A stretch of DNA of 64,000 nucleotides from Kitasatospora sp. CB01950 (GCF_001905465.1 NZ_LISX01000005.1:243300-307299), one strand, 5' to 3'; shown: positions 46,641 through 55,725, counted from the stretch's first letter. The notes: generated by a model not told the origin, from the sequence alone. Made by a program: numbers and translations.

Positions 46641-48131
46641 ATGAACGCTTCCTCCGGCGTTTCCACGCCCACCGCCGCACCCACCGCCGCACCCACCGCC
46701 ACGCCCACCGCCACGCCCACCGCCCCGCCCACCGCCCCGCTCTCCACCCCGGCCGCCGCCCCCGACCCCGCCGCGACCGTCGCCCGCCTGAACGCCGCCT
46801 TCGCCACCGGCCGGACTCGGCCGCTCGCCTGGCGCAAGACCCAACTCCGCGCCCTGCGAAGCCTGCTGGTGGAACAGGAGGAGGTCTTCGCGGCCGCCCT
46901 GAAGGCCGATCTCGGCAAGAGCCCGACCGAGGCGTACCTCACCGAGATCGGGTTCACCGTCAACGAGATCGACCACACCCTGCGCCACCTCGCCCGCTGG
47001 CTGCGCCCGCGCCGCGTCCCGGTGCCGCTGGCCCTCGCGCCGGCCCGGGCCCGCACGGTGCGCGAGCCGCTGGGGACGGTGCTGGTGATCAGCCCGTGGA
47101 ACTACCCGCTGCAACTGGCGCTGGCGCCGCTCGTCGGTGCGCTCGCCGCCGGCAACTGCGCGGTGGTCAAGCCCAGCGAGCTCGCCCCGGCGACCTCCGC
47201 CGCGCTCGCCCACTGGCTGCCGCGCGTCCTGGACCCGCAGGCCGTGGCCGTGGTCGAGGGCGGCGTGCCGGAGACCACCGCCCTGCTGGAGCAGCGCTTC
47301 GACCACGTCTTCTACACCGGCAACGGCACCGTCGGCCGGATCGTGATGACCGCCGCCGCCCGCCATCTCACGCCCGTCACACTGGAGTTGGGCGGCAAGA
47401 GCCCGGCGGTCGTCGAGCCCGGCGCGGACCTCGCCGCAGCGGCCCGCCGGATCGCCTGGGGCAAGTTCATGAACGCGGGCCAGACCTGCGTCGCCCCCGA
47501 CTACGTCCTCGCGATCGGCGACGCCGGGCCCGCGCTGGAGGCCGAACTCGCCGCCGCCGTACTGGAGATGTACGGCGACGACCCGGCCGCGAGCGAGGAC
47601 TACGGGCGGATCGTCAACGAGCGCCACTTCGACCGGCTGACGGCCCTGCTGGCCGACGGCCGGACGGTCACCGGCGGCGGGCACGACCGCGCCGCCCGCT
47701 ACCTCGCCCCGACGGTGCTGGCCGACGTCGACCCCGAGTCGCCCGTGATGCGTGAGGAGATCTTCGGCCCGGTGCTGCCGATCGTCCGCGTCCCCGACCT
47801 GGACGCCGCGATCGCGTTCATCACCGCCCGGGACAAGCCGCTGGCGCTGTACGCCTTCACCGCCTCCGCGCAGACCCGGCGCCGGCTGACCGCCGAGACC
47901 TCCTCGGGCGCGCTGGCCTTCGGCATCCCGAACGCCCATCTCTCCGTCCCCGGGCTGCCGTTCGGCGGGGTCGGCGAGAGCGGCCAGGGCGGCTACCACG
48001 GCCGACTCTCGGTGGAGACGTTCAGCCACACCAAGGCGGTGCTGTCCAAGCCCCTGGCGCTGGACACCCTGCGGCTCGCCTACCCGCCGTTCACGGCCGC
48101 CCGCACCCGGCTGCTGCGGCGCTTCATGTAG
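46641..48131 (+). CDS. Aldehyde dehydrogenase (class 3-like) with Pro/Thr/Ala N-terminal extension
   Basis: The 496-residue enzyme oxidises aldehydes with NAD(P). The core matches class 3 [53 protein letters not shown] with E249, and [10 protein letters not shown] with the catalytic C283. It ends with [15 protein letters not shown] and a basic tail. The first 45 residues are a low-complexity [14 protein letters not shown] tract that is not part of the fold. There is no ribosome site and the ATG lies 12 bases after the operator, so a leaderless mRNA is likely. The adjacent TetR should repress it. Confidence 0.93.
   Translation: MNASSGVSTPTAAPTAAPTATPTATPTAPPTAPLSTPAAAPDPAATVARLNAAFATGRTRPLAWRKTQLRALRSLLVEQEEVFAAALKADLGKSPTEAYLTEIGFTVNEIDHTLRHLARWLRPRRVPVPLALAPARARTVREPLGTVLVISPWNYPLQLALAPLVGALAAGNCAVVKPSELAPATSAALAHWLPRVLDPQAVAVVEGGVPETTALLEQRFDHVFYTGNGTVGRIVMTAAARHLTPVTLELGGKSPAVVEPGADLAAAARRIAWGKFMNAGQTCVAPDYVLAIGDAGPALEAELAAAVLEMYGDDPAASEDYGRIVNERHFDRLTALLADGRTVTGGGHDRAARYLAPTVLADVDPESPVMREEIFGPVLPIVRVPDLDAAIAFITARDKPLALYAFTASAQTRRRLTAETSSGALAFGIPNAHLSVPGLPFGGVGESGQGGYHGRLSVETFSHTKAVLSKPLALDTLRLAYPPFTAARTRLLRRFM
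46668..46739 (+). repeat. Six tandem 12-bp repeats in the aldehyde dehydrogenase N-terminus
   Basis: Six consecutive units of CCCACCGCC plus a varied triplet (GCA, GCA, ACG, ACG, CCG, CCG) encode [24 protein letters not shown]-like units. The changes come in pairs, as expected from stepwise duplication. Copy-number change keeps the reading frame. Confidence 0.93.
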
Positions 48132-48150
48132 CGCGACCGGGGCCCGGAAC

Positions 48151-48191
48151 GCGCGCAGCCACCCGCGGAGGGGTCGCGGGTGGCTGCGCGC
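48151..48191. terminator. Bidirectional stem-loop terminator (17-bp perfect stem)
   Basis: GCGCGCAGCCACCCGCG (48151-48167) pairs with CGCGGGTGGCTGCGCGC (48175-48191) around a seven-base loop. It separates the convergent aldehyde dehydrogenase and trypsin-like protease genes. Confidence 0.93.
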
Positions 48192-48202
48192 GAGGGGCTC
48201 GG

Positions 48203-49018
48203 CTACGGGCGGGGCAGCACGCAACCGGCCCGGGTCAGGTCGAGCACGTTGCCCGGGGCGAAGCAGTTCGGGATGGTGTAGGTCTCCTGGGCGTAGCCGA
48301 TGTTCGGGCGGATGGTCACCACGCCGTTCTGGTCGACCTCGCACGGGTTGTTCAACGTACAGGTCTGGCCGTCCTCGTTCATGGTGTTGTTCACGGCGAC
48401 GACCTGGCCGCTGTTGACGTCGACCACCGGGGAGCCGGAGGTGCCGCCGATGATGTTGCAGCCGGAGGTGTAGCGGACCGAGTCCTTGAAGGTCCAGCTG
48501 CTCTCCTTGAGCCGGTACGCGAAGCCGTCCACGTTGCAGGAGTAGATGGTCTTCCAGTAGCCGGACGGCACCTTGATCGCGCTGCCGGCCACCGGGTGGG
48601 TGGTGGCCATGGTCAGCGGGGAGATCCCGTAGGTGTTCTTGATGCTCGCGTAGGTGCTGGTCAGCCGGTAGATGGTGACGTCGGTGTCGGTCATCGTCGA
48701 GTACACGACCCGGTTGGCGCGCACCGTGCCGAGGCTGCTGCCGCCGGCGCTGAGCAGCGTGAAGCTGCGGGTGGACGCCTTGTCGGTGATCACCTGGCCG
48801 GCGGCCGGCATGCCGGATTCCAGGCAGTGGCCGTTGGTGAGGATCAGTCCGGGGTCGGTGTCCACGGAGCCTGGCATCCGGATCAGCGAGCCGGAGCAGT
48901 TGCTGAGCGCGACCGTGCCGGCGAAGTTCACGGTGACGGCGGACGCGGGGGTGGCGGTGACCAGGGCGGTACCGGCGAGCAGGACGGTACCGAGCGCGCC
49001 GATGAGCGGCTTCTTCAT
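48203..49018 (-). CDS. Secreted trypsin-like serine protease (S1 family)
   Basis: The 271-residue protein has a signal peptide ending near residue 27 (ATPASA/VTVN). The catalytic triad reads as H64 (LTNGHCLE), D113 (DTDVTIYRL) and S196 (GGTSGSPVV), and cysteines are placed for several disulfides. It acts outside the cell. I chose ATG 49018 because MKKPLIGALG is a typical signal start and GAGAGG lies seven bases upstream. A good promoter with an overlapping palindrome lies at 49061-49090. Confidence 0.9.
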   Translation of the reverse strand: MKKPLIGALGTVLLAGTALVTATPASAVTVNFAGTVALSNCSGSLIRMPGSVDTDPGLILTNGHCLESGMPAAGQVITDKASTRSFTLLSAGGSSLGTVRANRVVYSTMTDTDVTIYRLTSTYASIKNTYGISPLTMATTHPVAGSAIKVPSGYWKTIYSCNVDGFAYRLKESSWTFKDSVRYTSGCNIIGGTSGSPVVDVNSGQVVAVNNTMNEDGQTCTLNNPCEVDQNGVVTIRPNIGYAQETYTIPNCFAPGNVLDLTRAGCVLPRP

Positions 49019-49060
49019 GAGGGTGCCTCTCAGGGATGTGGGGTCCCACTGGGGTCCCCC

Positions 49061-49090
49061 TAAATTGGCGCGCCCATGACATGATGTCAA
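49061..49090 (-). promoter_or_regulatory. Protease promoter with overlapping palindrome
   Basis: On the minus strand TTGACA (49090-49085) and AATTTA (49066-49061) are spaced by 18 bp, a housekeeping-type promoter about 43 bp before the protease start. TGACATGATGTCA (49077-49089) is a perfect 13-bp palindrome covering the -35 element and could be a repressor site. Confidence 0.55.
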
Positions 49091-49317
49091 GAGTCACCGC
49101 ACCACCAATCCGCCCTCAACTCCCTTGCCGGCGACGGCTTCCCGGCGCGATCGGGCGCAACCGGGTCCGCGCCGACCACCCCGGGCGCGCCCGCCCCGGC
49201 CGGGGCACCCCTGTCCGTTTTTCACCACAGGCTGTCGGGCGCGCACCTCGCCCACCGGTGACGGTCCGCCGTACGGTCGGAACCGCAGACGGAAAACGGC
49301 AACGAGGAGACACCCCC

Positions 49318-49968
49318 ATGAGCACCATCACCCTGTACGGCGCCACCGGCACCATCGGCGCCCGCGTCCTGGCCGAGGCCCTGCGCCGCGGCCACACCGT
49401 CACCGCCGTGGTCCGCGACCCGGCCAAGCTGACGGTCGTCCACCCGGCGCTGACGGTGGCGGTCGGGGACGTGCTGGACCCGGCGTCCGTGGCCGAGCAC
49501 GCCAAGGGCGCGGACGTGGTGGTCAGCGCGGTCGGCGGCGGCGACGGGCCGGGCCACCAGGCGCTGATCGCGCCGTCCTTCGAGTCGCTGGTGGCGGGCC
49601 TGCGCACGCTGGGCGCGGACGCGCCGCGGCTGATCACGGTGGGCGGCGCGGGCTCGCTGCGCACCCCCGACGGCAAGCAGGTCTGGGACGCCGAGGGCCT
49701 GCCGGAGTTCCTGCTGCAGATCATGCACGCGCACGGCGACGCGCTGGACTTCCTGCGCACCGTCACCGACCTGCGGTGGACCAACCTCTCCCCGGCGGGC
49801 ACCATCGCCCCGGGCGAGCGCACCGGCGTCTACCGCGAGAGCCTGGAAGACCTGCTGATCGGCGCCGACGGCCAGAGCCGGATCTCCACCGAGGACTACG
49901 CCGTGGCCCTGCTGGACGAGATCGAGCAGCCCAAGCACCTCGGCGAGCGCTTCACCGTCGCCTACTGA
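49318..49968 (+). CDS. NAD(P)-binding oxidoreductase (atypical SDR, NmrA/BVR-B-like)
   Basis: The 216-residue protein has the Rossmann motif ITLYGATGTIGARVLAEALRRGHTVTAVVRDPAK near the N-terminus, with VGDVLDPASV and VVSAVGGG following. It resembles NmrA/NAD-dependent epimerase-like small proteins such as YwnB. GTIAPGERTGVYR replaces the usual catalytic segment. The reaction is unknown. GAGGAGA precedes the ATG. It stands alone, followed by a terminator. Confidence 0.9.
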   Translation: MSTITLYGATGTIGARVLAEALRRGHTVTAVVRDPAKLTVVHPALTVAVGDVLDPASVAEHAKGADVVVSAVGGGDGPGHQALIAPSFESLVAGLRTLGADAPRLITVGGAGSLRTPDGKQVWDAEGLPEFLLQIMHAHGDALDFLRTVTDLRWTNLSPAGTIAPGERTGVYRESLEDLLIGADGQSRISTEDYAVALLDEIEQPKHLGERFTVAY

Positions 49969-49999
49969 CGGCCACGCCCCCTGGGCCGGGCGCGAAACC

Positions 50000-50035
50000 G
50001 CGCGGGCGCAAACCTGTCTGGTTTCGCGCCCGCGC
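50000..50035. terminator. Bidirectional stem-loop terminator
   Basis: GCGCGGGCGCAAACC (50000-50014) pairs with GGTTTCGCGCCCGCGC (50020-50035) with a single bulged G and a TGTCT loop. It serves the convergent oxidoreductase and amino-acid permease genes. Confidence 0.88.
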
Positions 50036-50054
50036 AGGGTTCGTGCCGGCTCGC

Positions 50055-51620
50055 TCAGTCGGGGATGACCAGGGCCGGAGTCTCACGCGTGAGCACCTCG
50101 CCGCGGAAGAACGCGGGGCTGCGGCGGGTCATCACGGCCATCACGACCAGGCCGACCGCCAGCAGGCCCGCGCCGACCACGAAGACGCTGCCGATGCCGA
50201 ACACCGAGCTGCCGCTGCCGTAGGACGGGTCGATCATGTCGACCATCGACTTGCCGAAGATCGCGGCCAGGGTGAGGCCGCCGATCAGCGGGAAGATCAC
50301 CTTGAGCACGGCGTCGCGGACCGAGTTGCGGAAGTCGCCGCGGAAGTACCAGGCGCAGGCGAAGGCCGTCAGCGAGTAGTAGAAGCAGATCATCAGCGTC
50401 AGCGCCGCGATGGTGTCGGCCAGCACGTGCGAGCTGACCATGGTCATCACGGTGTAGAACACGCCGGTGCCGACGCCGGCCGTGATGATCGCCCGACCCG
50501 GGGTCTTGTAGCGCTCGTTGACCTCGGTGAAGGAGCTCGGCAGCGCCTCGTACACGCTCATCGCCAGCACGGTGCGGCTGACCGGGATGAAGGTGGTCTG
50601 CAGGCTCGCGGACGCGGAGGCCAGCACGGCGACGAACAGCAGCACGCCGAGGACCGGGCCCATCACCGGGCCGGCCAGCACGGCCAGCACGTTGGACGAG
50701 GTCGCGGGGTTGCCGAGGCCGGTGCCGGTGGTGCCGACGCCCGCGTACATCTGCACCGCGACGGCGGTGAACAGGTAGGAGCCGACCAGCACCACCATGG
50801 CGAGCATCGCGGCCCGGCCGGGGGTCTTGTCGCTGCCGCCGGTCTCCTCGTTGGCGCTCAGACAGGCGTCCCAGCCCCAGTACATGAACAGCGACAGCGA
50901 CAGGCCGGCCACGAACGCAGTGAAGGAGCTGGCCGCGAACGGGTTGAGCCAGCTCCAGGAGAAGTGCAGCGATCCGGTGTCGCCGTGGCCGAGCGCCTTG
51001 GTGATCGCCATGACGCCGAACAGGCCGAGGACCGCGAGTTGAAGACCCACCAGCGCGTATTGGACGCCCTTGGTGGCGGTCATGCCGCGGTAGCTGATCA
51101 TGGTCGCGATCGCGATCAGCGCCAGGCAGGTGACCACGTGCACCAGCTTGTTGCCGTTGAGCGCGGCGATCGAATCGCTGCGGGTGATCTCACCGAGCAG
51201 CAGGTACAGGTACTCGGTGGCGACGCCCGCGAGGTTGGACAGCACGATGATCGTCGCGATCACCAGGCCCCAGCCGCACATCCAGCCGATCTTCGGGCCG
51301 AACGCCTTCACCGTCCAGGTGAAGGAGGTGCCGCTGTCGGGGATCGCCTTGTTCAGCTCCCGATAGGCGAAGGCCACCAGCATCATCGGCAGGAAGCCCG
51401 CCAGGAAGAGGGCGGGCATCTGCAGGCCGACGGCGGCCACGGTGGTGCCGAGCGTCGTCGTGAGGCAGTACACCGGGGCGACCGTGGACACGCCGATCAC
51501 GGCGTTGCCCAGCAGGCCCACCGAGTTGCTGTTGAGGCCCTTTGAGCGGACGCCGCCAGGGGCGTCCGAGCCGGTGGCGACGTCGGCGCCGGCTCCCGGG
51601 CGATTGTCGAGCTGAACCAT
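50055..51620 (-). CDS. APC-family amino acid permease
   Basis: The 521-residue membrane protein has twelve or more helices. The first bears the APC signature (VGLLGNAVIGVSTVAPVYCLTTTLGTTVAAVG), followed by MPALFLAGFLPMMLVAFAYRELNKAIPDSGTSFTWTVKAFGPKIGWMCGW, typical of amino-acid/polyamine permeases. The substrate is not evident. ATG 51620 has only a distant GGGAG. It appears monocistronic and diverges from the acyltransferase gene across an AT-rich 339-bp region. Confidence 0.92.
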   Translation of the reverse strand: MVQLDNRPGAGADVATGSDAPGGVRSKGLNSNSVGLLGNAVIGVSTVAPVYCLTTTLGTTVAAVGLQMPALFLAGFLPMMLVAFAYRELNKAIPDSGTSFTWTVKAFGPKIGWMCGWGLVIATIIVLSNLAGVATEYLYLLLGEITRSDSIAALNGNKLVHVVTCLALIAIATMISYRGMTATKGVQYALVGLQLAVLGLFGVMAITKALGHGDTGSLHFSWSWLNPFAASSFTAFVAGLSLSLFMYWGWDACLSANEETGGSDKTPGRAAMLAMVVLVGSYLFTAVAVQMYAGVGTTGTGLGNPATSSNVLAVLAGPVMGPVLGVLLFVAVLASASASLQTTFIPVSRTVLAMSVYEALPSSFTEVNERYKTPGRAIITAGVGTGVFYTVMTMVSSHVLADTIAALTLMICFYYSLTAFACAWYFRGDFRNSVRDAVLKVIFPLIGGLTLAAIFGKSMVDMIDPSYGSGSSVFGIGSVFVVGAGLLAVGLVVMAVMTRRSPAFFRGEVLTRETPALVIPD

Positions 51621-51959
51621 GCGGGAACCGTAACTCCCACTGTTTCCGCAGCTCACCACGGTCGAAGCCTAGCGTTCACCTGCGTTTCATGCGCTGGTAG
51701 GCTTGGTTTCCGTTGATTACATGATCTTTTGTGGCCAATCGCCTTTATTTCAGCTCTGTTAACGACCTTTCACCCGGTGACGAAAACCGCACATCACCCC
51801 GTTGCACCCCTTTCGGACATCGGTATGAGAAACGCCACATACCCCCGCAATCCGGGAACCGTCCGGCCGGACGACACGTCAACGACCGTTCGGACACCTC
51901 TGGTTTCCCCCACCCGCGCGCCCCTATCGTTCCCCCGTCGATCCAGGGAGGGGACCGGT
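51621..51959. other. AT-enriched divergent intergenic region
   Basis: These 339 bp between the permease and the acyltransferase contain no gene I can support. The part from 51700 to 51790 is unusually AT-rich for this genome (TGATTACATGATCTTTTGTG, TTTATTTC, TGTTAACGACC) and probably carries divergent promoters. GGGAGGGG at 51947-51954 is the ribosome site of the acyltransferase. I found no strong palindrome. Confidence 0.6.
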
Positions 51960-53306
51960 ATGACCGGCACGCTGACGTCCGACACCGAAATCCGCACCGT
52001 CCGCGCCGGCCGCCCGGGGCCCGGGCCGGTCCGCTGCTCCGTCGGCGACCTGCTGCTCGCCGACCTCCCGGTCTCCGTCGCCCTCTTCCACGACCGGCCG
52101 CTCGACGCCGACGCCCTCGCCGACGGCCTCGCCCGCGCCCTCGACCGGCTGCCCGAGTTCGCCGGCCGCCTGCGCACCGCCGACGACGGCGCGCTGTTCA
52201 TCGACACCGACGACTCCGGCGTCCCCTTCACCGTCGCCGACGCCCCCTACACCCTCACCGAGGCCTTCGACCGGATGGCACTGCCGGCCTGCGGACTGGT
52301 CGACCACGTCCGCGCCGCCGACGCCCGCCGCGAACGCCTGCCGCTGCTCACCGTCCGACTCAACCGCCTCGCCGACGGCACCGGCGTCCTCGGCCTCTCC
52401 TGGCACCACGCCGTCGGCGACATGCACAGCTTCGCCCTGCTGCTGCGCACCTGGTCCGCCTGCACCGAAGGCGCCGAACCGCCCGCCCTCTCCCCCACCG
52501 CCGACCGCGAACGGCAACTCGACGCCCACCTGCCCGCCGAGGACTGCGGCGTCCCCTCCCTCCGGCTCCCCGACCCCGCCGAGAGCGCCGAACTCCGCCG
52601 CACCGTCGCCGCCGCCGGCCTCGCCAACCGCACCGTGCAGATCTGGTTCGCCCCCGCCGAGGTCCAGCGCCTGCGCGCCGCCCTCGCCGCCGAGGCCGGC
52701 CGCCCGCTCTCCGCCAACGACGCGCTCTGCGCCCACGTGATGCACGTCCTGCGGCAGCTCGACGGCGCCGACGACCGGGAACAGACCCTCACCATGCCGG
52801 TCAACCTGCGCCGCCCCCTCGGCCTGCCCGACGGCGCACTCGGCAACCTCCTCGGCGAGATCCGCCTGCCCTGGCGGCCCGGCACCACCCCCGGCCGCTA
52901 CGCCGCCGAGCTGCGCGCCGCCGTCGACACGTTCGCCACCCGGCACCTCGCCACCCGCAGCAACCTGCGCTTCCTCGACCGCATCGGCCACGACCGGATC
53001 ACCGACTGCGTCCCCGCCGGCTTCGACCCCGCCCGCCGCACCCTCACCCTCTCCAGCTGGTGCCGCCTCGGCCTGGCCGACCTCCCCCTCGACGGCGTCC
53101 GCCCGGTCGCCTTCAGCCCCGCCGCCACCCTCCAGCTGCCCTGGAGCTCCTGGCTGGTCGAAGGCCCCGGCGGCGAAGGCCTCCTCTACACCCTCGTCCT
53201 CCCCACCCGCCTCGCCGCGAAGCTGCGCGGCGGGTCTGCACTGCTGCACCCCCACCGCGACCCCTCCGACCCCCTTCCTCCGGTCGGCCCCCGCAAGCTG
53301 CTCTGA
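51960..53306 (+). CDS. BAHD-like acyltransferase (transferase family, HXXXD)
   Basis: The 448-residue soluble protein resembles plant and fungal BAHD acyltransferases. The catalytic HHAVGD lies at residues 149-154 in LGLSWHHAVGDMHSF, with a second half containing SANDALCAHVMHVLR and MPVNLRRPLGLPDGALGNLLGEIRL. The plant DFGWG motif is replaced by LQLPWSSW. Such enzymes move acyl groups from CoA to alcohols or amines. Fungal relatives include trichothecene acetyltransferases. The substrate is unknown. GGGAGGGG precedes the ATG. Confidence 0.87.
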   Translation: MTGTLTSDTEIRTVRAGRPGPGPVRCSVGDLLLADLPVSVALFHDRPLDADALADGLARALDRLPEFAGRLRTADDGALFIDTDDSGVPFTVADAPYTLTEAFDRMALPACGLVDHVRAADARRERLPLLTVRLNRLADGTGVLGLSWHHAVGDMHSFALLLRTWSACTEGAEPPALSPTADRERQLDAHLPAEDCGVPSLRLPDPAESAELRRTVAAAGLANRTVQIWFAPAEVQRLRAALAAEAGRPLSANDALCAHVMHVLRQLDGADDREQTLTMPVNLRRPLGLPDGALGNLLGEIRLPWRPGTTPGRYAAELRAAVDTFATRHLATRSNLRFLDRIGHDRITDCVPAGFDPARRTLTLSSWCRLGLADLPLDGVRPVAFSPAATLQLPWSSWLVEGPGGEGLLYTLVLPTRLAAKLRGGSALLHPHRDPSDPLPPVGPRKLL

Positions 53307-53314
53307 ACTTCGCG

Positions 53315-53887
53315 TCAGATCCGGCTTCTCGCCCGGGTCACGGCGTCCGTGTACAGCTCGGCGGTCAGGTCCGCGTCCGCCACGTCGAGCCGGCGCAGCG
53401 CGCGGCGGACGGCCGCCAACGCGGACGGCAGCTCCGCCTCGCCGTCGGCCGGGGTCTCCACCTCCAGGAACACCCCGGCCAGTTCCGGCACCTGCACCAC
53501 GGTCGCCGGCAGCGGACGGCCGTCCTGGACCAGTTCCCAGTTCCGGCAGCGCTACTCGAACGCGATCGTCCCGACCAGGCCGCTGCCGCGCAGGATCGCC
53601 CGCAGCGCCCCCGGATCGGCCACCGCCGTCTCGGTCTCCGGCTTCGAACCCGACGCCTCGTCCACAGCTGCGCCCTTGTAGGTGAGCACCGTCCGCGCCC
53701 CGGCCTCCCCCGTCACCGTCCGCACCCGCAGCTCGGCCCCGCCCGCCGACAACTCCCCACCGGGACGGTCGAAGTACACGTCCCGGTACACCTCCGCCCG
53801 CCCCGGAGCCCCCGCCCACGCCGCCAACCGCGCCACCAGCCGCTCCGGCTCCCGCACCCGGGCCTTCAGCTCCGCCTCGATCGTCAT
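53315..53887 (-). pseudogene. CYTH-domain (class IV adenylate cyclase-like) gene interrupted by an in-frame TAG
   Basis: A continuous 191-codon frame encodes a CYTH protein starting MTIEAELKAR with YRDVYFDRPGG, ELRVRTVTG and VLTYKGAAVD. It is interrupted by TAG at 53554-53552 after VGTIAFE. The frame then continues RCRNWELVQDGRPLPATVV to the family-typical VPELAGVFLEVET and LTAELYTDAVTRAR. Relatives have a basic residue where the TAG stands (FEKxxRN), so one base change, AAG to TAG, would explain it. CYTH enzymes use such residues to bind triphosphates. The ATG overlaps the flavoprotein stop (ATGA). It could also be a sequencing error. Confidence 0.85.
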
Positions 53888-54423
53888 CGCCCCAACACCC
53901 GCTCCACCGCCCGCAACCCGGCCTCCCACGGGAACGGGCGGCTGCCGTCGCCGGTCCCCTCCTCGCCGAGCAGGACGTGCGCGCCCGCCTCGTGCAGGGT
54001 CGCCACGCTGCGGGCGAACTGCGGGTGCGCGGCGAGGGCCGCGTTGACGCAGGGCATCACCAGCACCGGGATGCCCTTGCCGAGCGCCTCGGCCGCGTAG
54101 CCGACCACCCAGGACGTGGTGAGGCCGAGCGCCAGGCTGTTGAAGGAGTTGAACGTCACCGGCGCGAACAGCACCGCGTCCGGCGGCGGCAGTACATCGG
54201 GCCGGCCCGGCCACCGGTACGCCGACTTCACCGGGTACCCGGTGAGCTCCTCCAGCTGCGGCACCTGCGCCTCCAGCCACCCCCGTGCCGCCGGCGTCAG
54301 CCCGACCGCCGCCTCCCACCCCCGCGCCCGGGCCTCCTGCACCGCGTCCGGCAGCCCGAACACCGCCCCCGCCGCCGACCCGAACAGGTACACCACCGGC
54401 CGCCCGGCCCCACCGCTCTCCAT
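53884..54423 (-). CDS. Flavoprotein (HFCD family, PF02441-like)
   Basis: The 179-residue protein has the FMN-binding flavoprotein pattern: VVYLFGSAAGAVFGLPDAVQEARARGWEAAVGLTPAA, then VKSAYRWPGRPDVLPPPDAVLFAPVTFNSFNSLALGLTTSW and VLVMPCVNAALAAHPQF. The family includes CoA-biosynthesis and peptide decarboxylases, but this stand-alone type is uncharacterised in actinomycetes. I chose ATG 54423. It overlaps the broken CYTH gene by four bases, so both were once an operon. Confidence 0.87.
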   Translation of the reverse strand: MESGGAGRPVVYLFGSAAGAVFGLPDAVQEARARGWEAAVGLTPAARGWLEAQVPQLEELTGYPVKSAYRWPGRPDVLPPPDAVLFAPVTFNSFNSLALGLTTSWVVGYAAEALGKGIPVLVMPCVNAALAAHPQFARSVATLHEAGAHVLLGEEGTGDGSRPFPWEAGLRAVERVLGR

Positions 54424-54837
54424 CCCGCCATGCAAGCGGTCCGCCGGGCATCACCGCAATCCCGGCTCCTCGCATACGGGTGCGAAACGTGGTCGGACTT
54501 CGGTACCGTTCGGGCAGGAGTGCCGGGAAGCCTGGTCGGCGAACAAGGGACAGTCATGTCCGCTGGCCGGTCCGGGGGTGGTGTGCGTGGCACTCGACGC
54601 GAAGTCCGCCGGCACGCCGCCGGCCCGACCGCGGCTGCGGACCCGCCGCTCCTCGCACCGACGCCGGCCCCTCCTTCGAGGGCTTCCGCGCGCTTCGGAC
54701 AGATTCCGAGAATGTCGAAACCGTCCGGTGTTCCGGGCGCCGTTCGCCGTCCGACCCCCGGAAGGGGGCGGGGCGGCCTGCCCCGCCGACGGCGACCCGG
54801 CGTTCCGCCCGCACACCGGACCGGGGGGAGAACCGTC
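54424..54837. other. Intergenic region, no supported gene
   Basis: I see no convincing gene in these 414 bp between the divergent flavoprotein and DUF3592-like membrane protein. The frames are open only because of base composition and show no family motif. The region should hold two promoters; GGGGGGAG at 54823-54830 is the ribosome site of the following gene. Confidence 0.6.
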
Positions 54838-55560
54838 ATGACCCACCGTCCCACGCCTTCGACCCGTACCCGCGTCGGCGGCGCGCTGCTCGCCGCGACA
54901 GCGCTGATCCCGGCGGCGGCCGCCTGGTACCTGTTCGGCGTCATGCTTCCGGACGACGCCCAGGAGCTCCGCTCCTACCGGGCCGCGGCGGCCTGCCCGA
55001 CCGGGGAGCCGCTCGCGGCGGTCGAGGAGTGCGTGCGCAGCGTGTCGTTCACCGTCACCGACGCGACCGTCCACGGCGGCAGGAACCCCAAGTACCGGGC
55101 GACGCTGACCGGCACACCGTTCTGGAACGGCGAAGTGCTGTTCGGCAACCCCGGGCCGGTGGTGGAGAACCTGACGTCCGGCGACCAGGTGGACGGCACC
55201 GTGTGGCGCGGCCGGGTGATGCGCCTGGAGCGGGACGGCGTCTCCCAGGCCACCTCCGACGAGCCCCGCGACGAACCGCAGTTCACCGCCGCGCTGGGCA
55301 CCTACGCCACGCTGGCAGCGGTCCTGCTCGCCACCCTGGGCGTGCTGCGCTTCACCGGCCGTCCCTGCCGCGCCGCCGTCTACCGGGCGCTCTTCCTCAC
55401 CACCCTGCTCGCCTGCGGCGCGCCCGCGGTACTCGCCTACTGGACCGGCCTGCCGTGGTGGACCGTGCCCGTCGCGGCCGTACCGGCGGCGCTCCTGCTG
55501 GCAGAGGCAGTGCGGCGCTGGAACCCCGGGAAGATCCCCGCAGCCCCTCAGGGCTGGTAG
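54838..55560 (+). CDS. Membrane protein with extracytoplasmic beta domain (DUF3592-like)
   Basis: The 240-residue protein has an N-terminal helix (VGGALLAATALIPAAAAWYLFGVML). A domain of about 100 residues outside the membrane follows, with paired cysteines (ACPTGEPLAAVEECV) and strands such as KYRATLTGTPFWNGEVLFGNPGPVVENL. Two or three further helices lie near the C-terminus. The architecture resembles DUF3592-type proteins but I cannot place it with certainty. A strong GGGGGGAG precedes the ATG. Confidence 0.8.
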   Translation: MTHRPTPSTRTRVGGALLAATALIPAAAAWYLFGVMLPDDAQELRSYRAAAACPTGEPLAAVEECVRSVSFTVTDATVHGGRNPKYRATLTGTPFWNGEVLFGNPGPVVENLTSGDQVDGTVWRGRVMRLERDGVSQATSDEPRDEPQFTAALGTYATLAAVLLATLGVLRFTGRPCRAAVYRALFLTTLLACGAPAVLAYWTGLPWWTVPVAAVPAALLLAEAVRRWNPGKIPAAPQGW

Positions 55561-55725
55561 CCGCCCGCTCGACATCCCGCCTCAACGGCTCGTGCAACCG
55601 GTGCGGGCGCGGCACCTCGTGGTCACCGTCGACGGGTCGGCGTCCGCAGTCGCCACGGTGTCAGCCACCGGGCCGCCGCGCCCGCCGGGCCGGAGGTGAT
55701 CATCTCCGCACCGCCCGCCGACGAG

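Noticed and set aside
53552..53554. Possible programmed recoding (for example pyrrolysine) at the TAG in the CYTH gene
   Set aside because: No pyl genes or recoding context are visible and the organism type does not use it; mutation or sequencing error is simpler.
54550..54830. Small open frames between the flavoprotein and the membrane protein
   Set aside because: No motif, biased only by GC content, and overlapping in all frames.
55585..55700. Short frame with VVTVDGSAS resembling a universal-stress-protein start
   Set aside because: It breaks after about 35 residues, has no ribosome site and no further similarity; chance resemblance.
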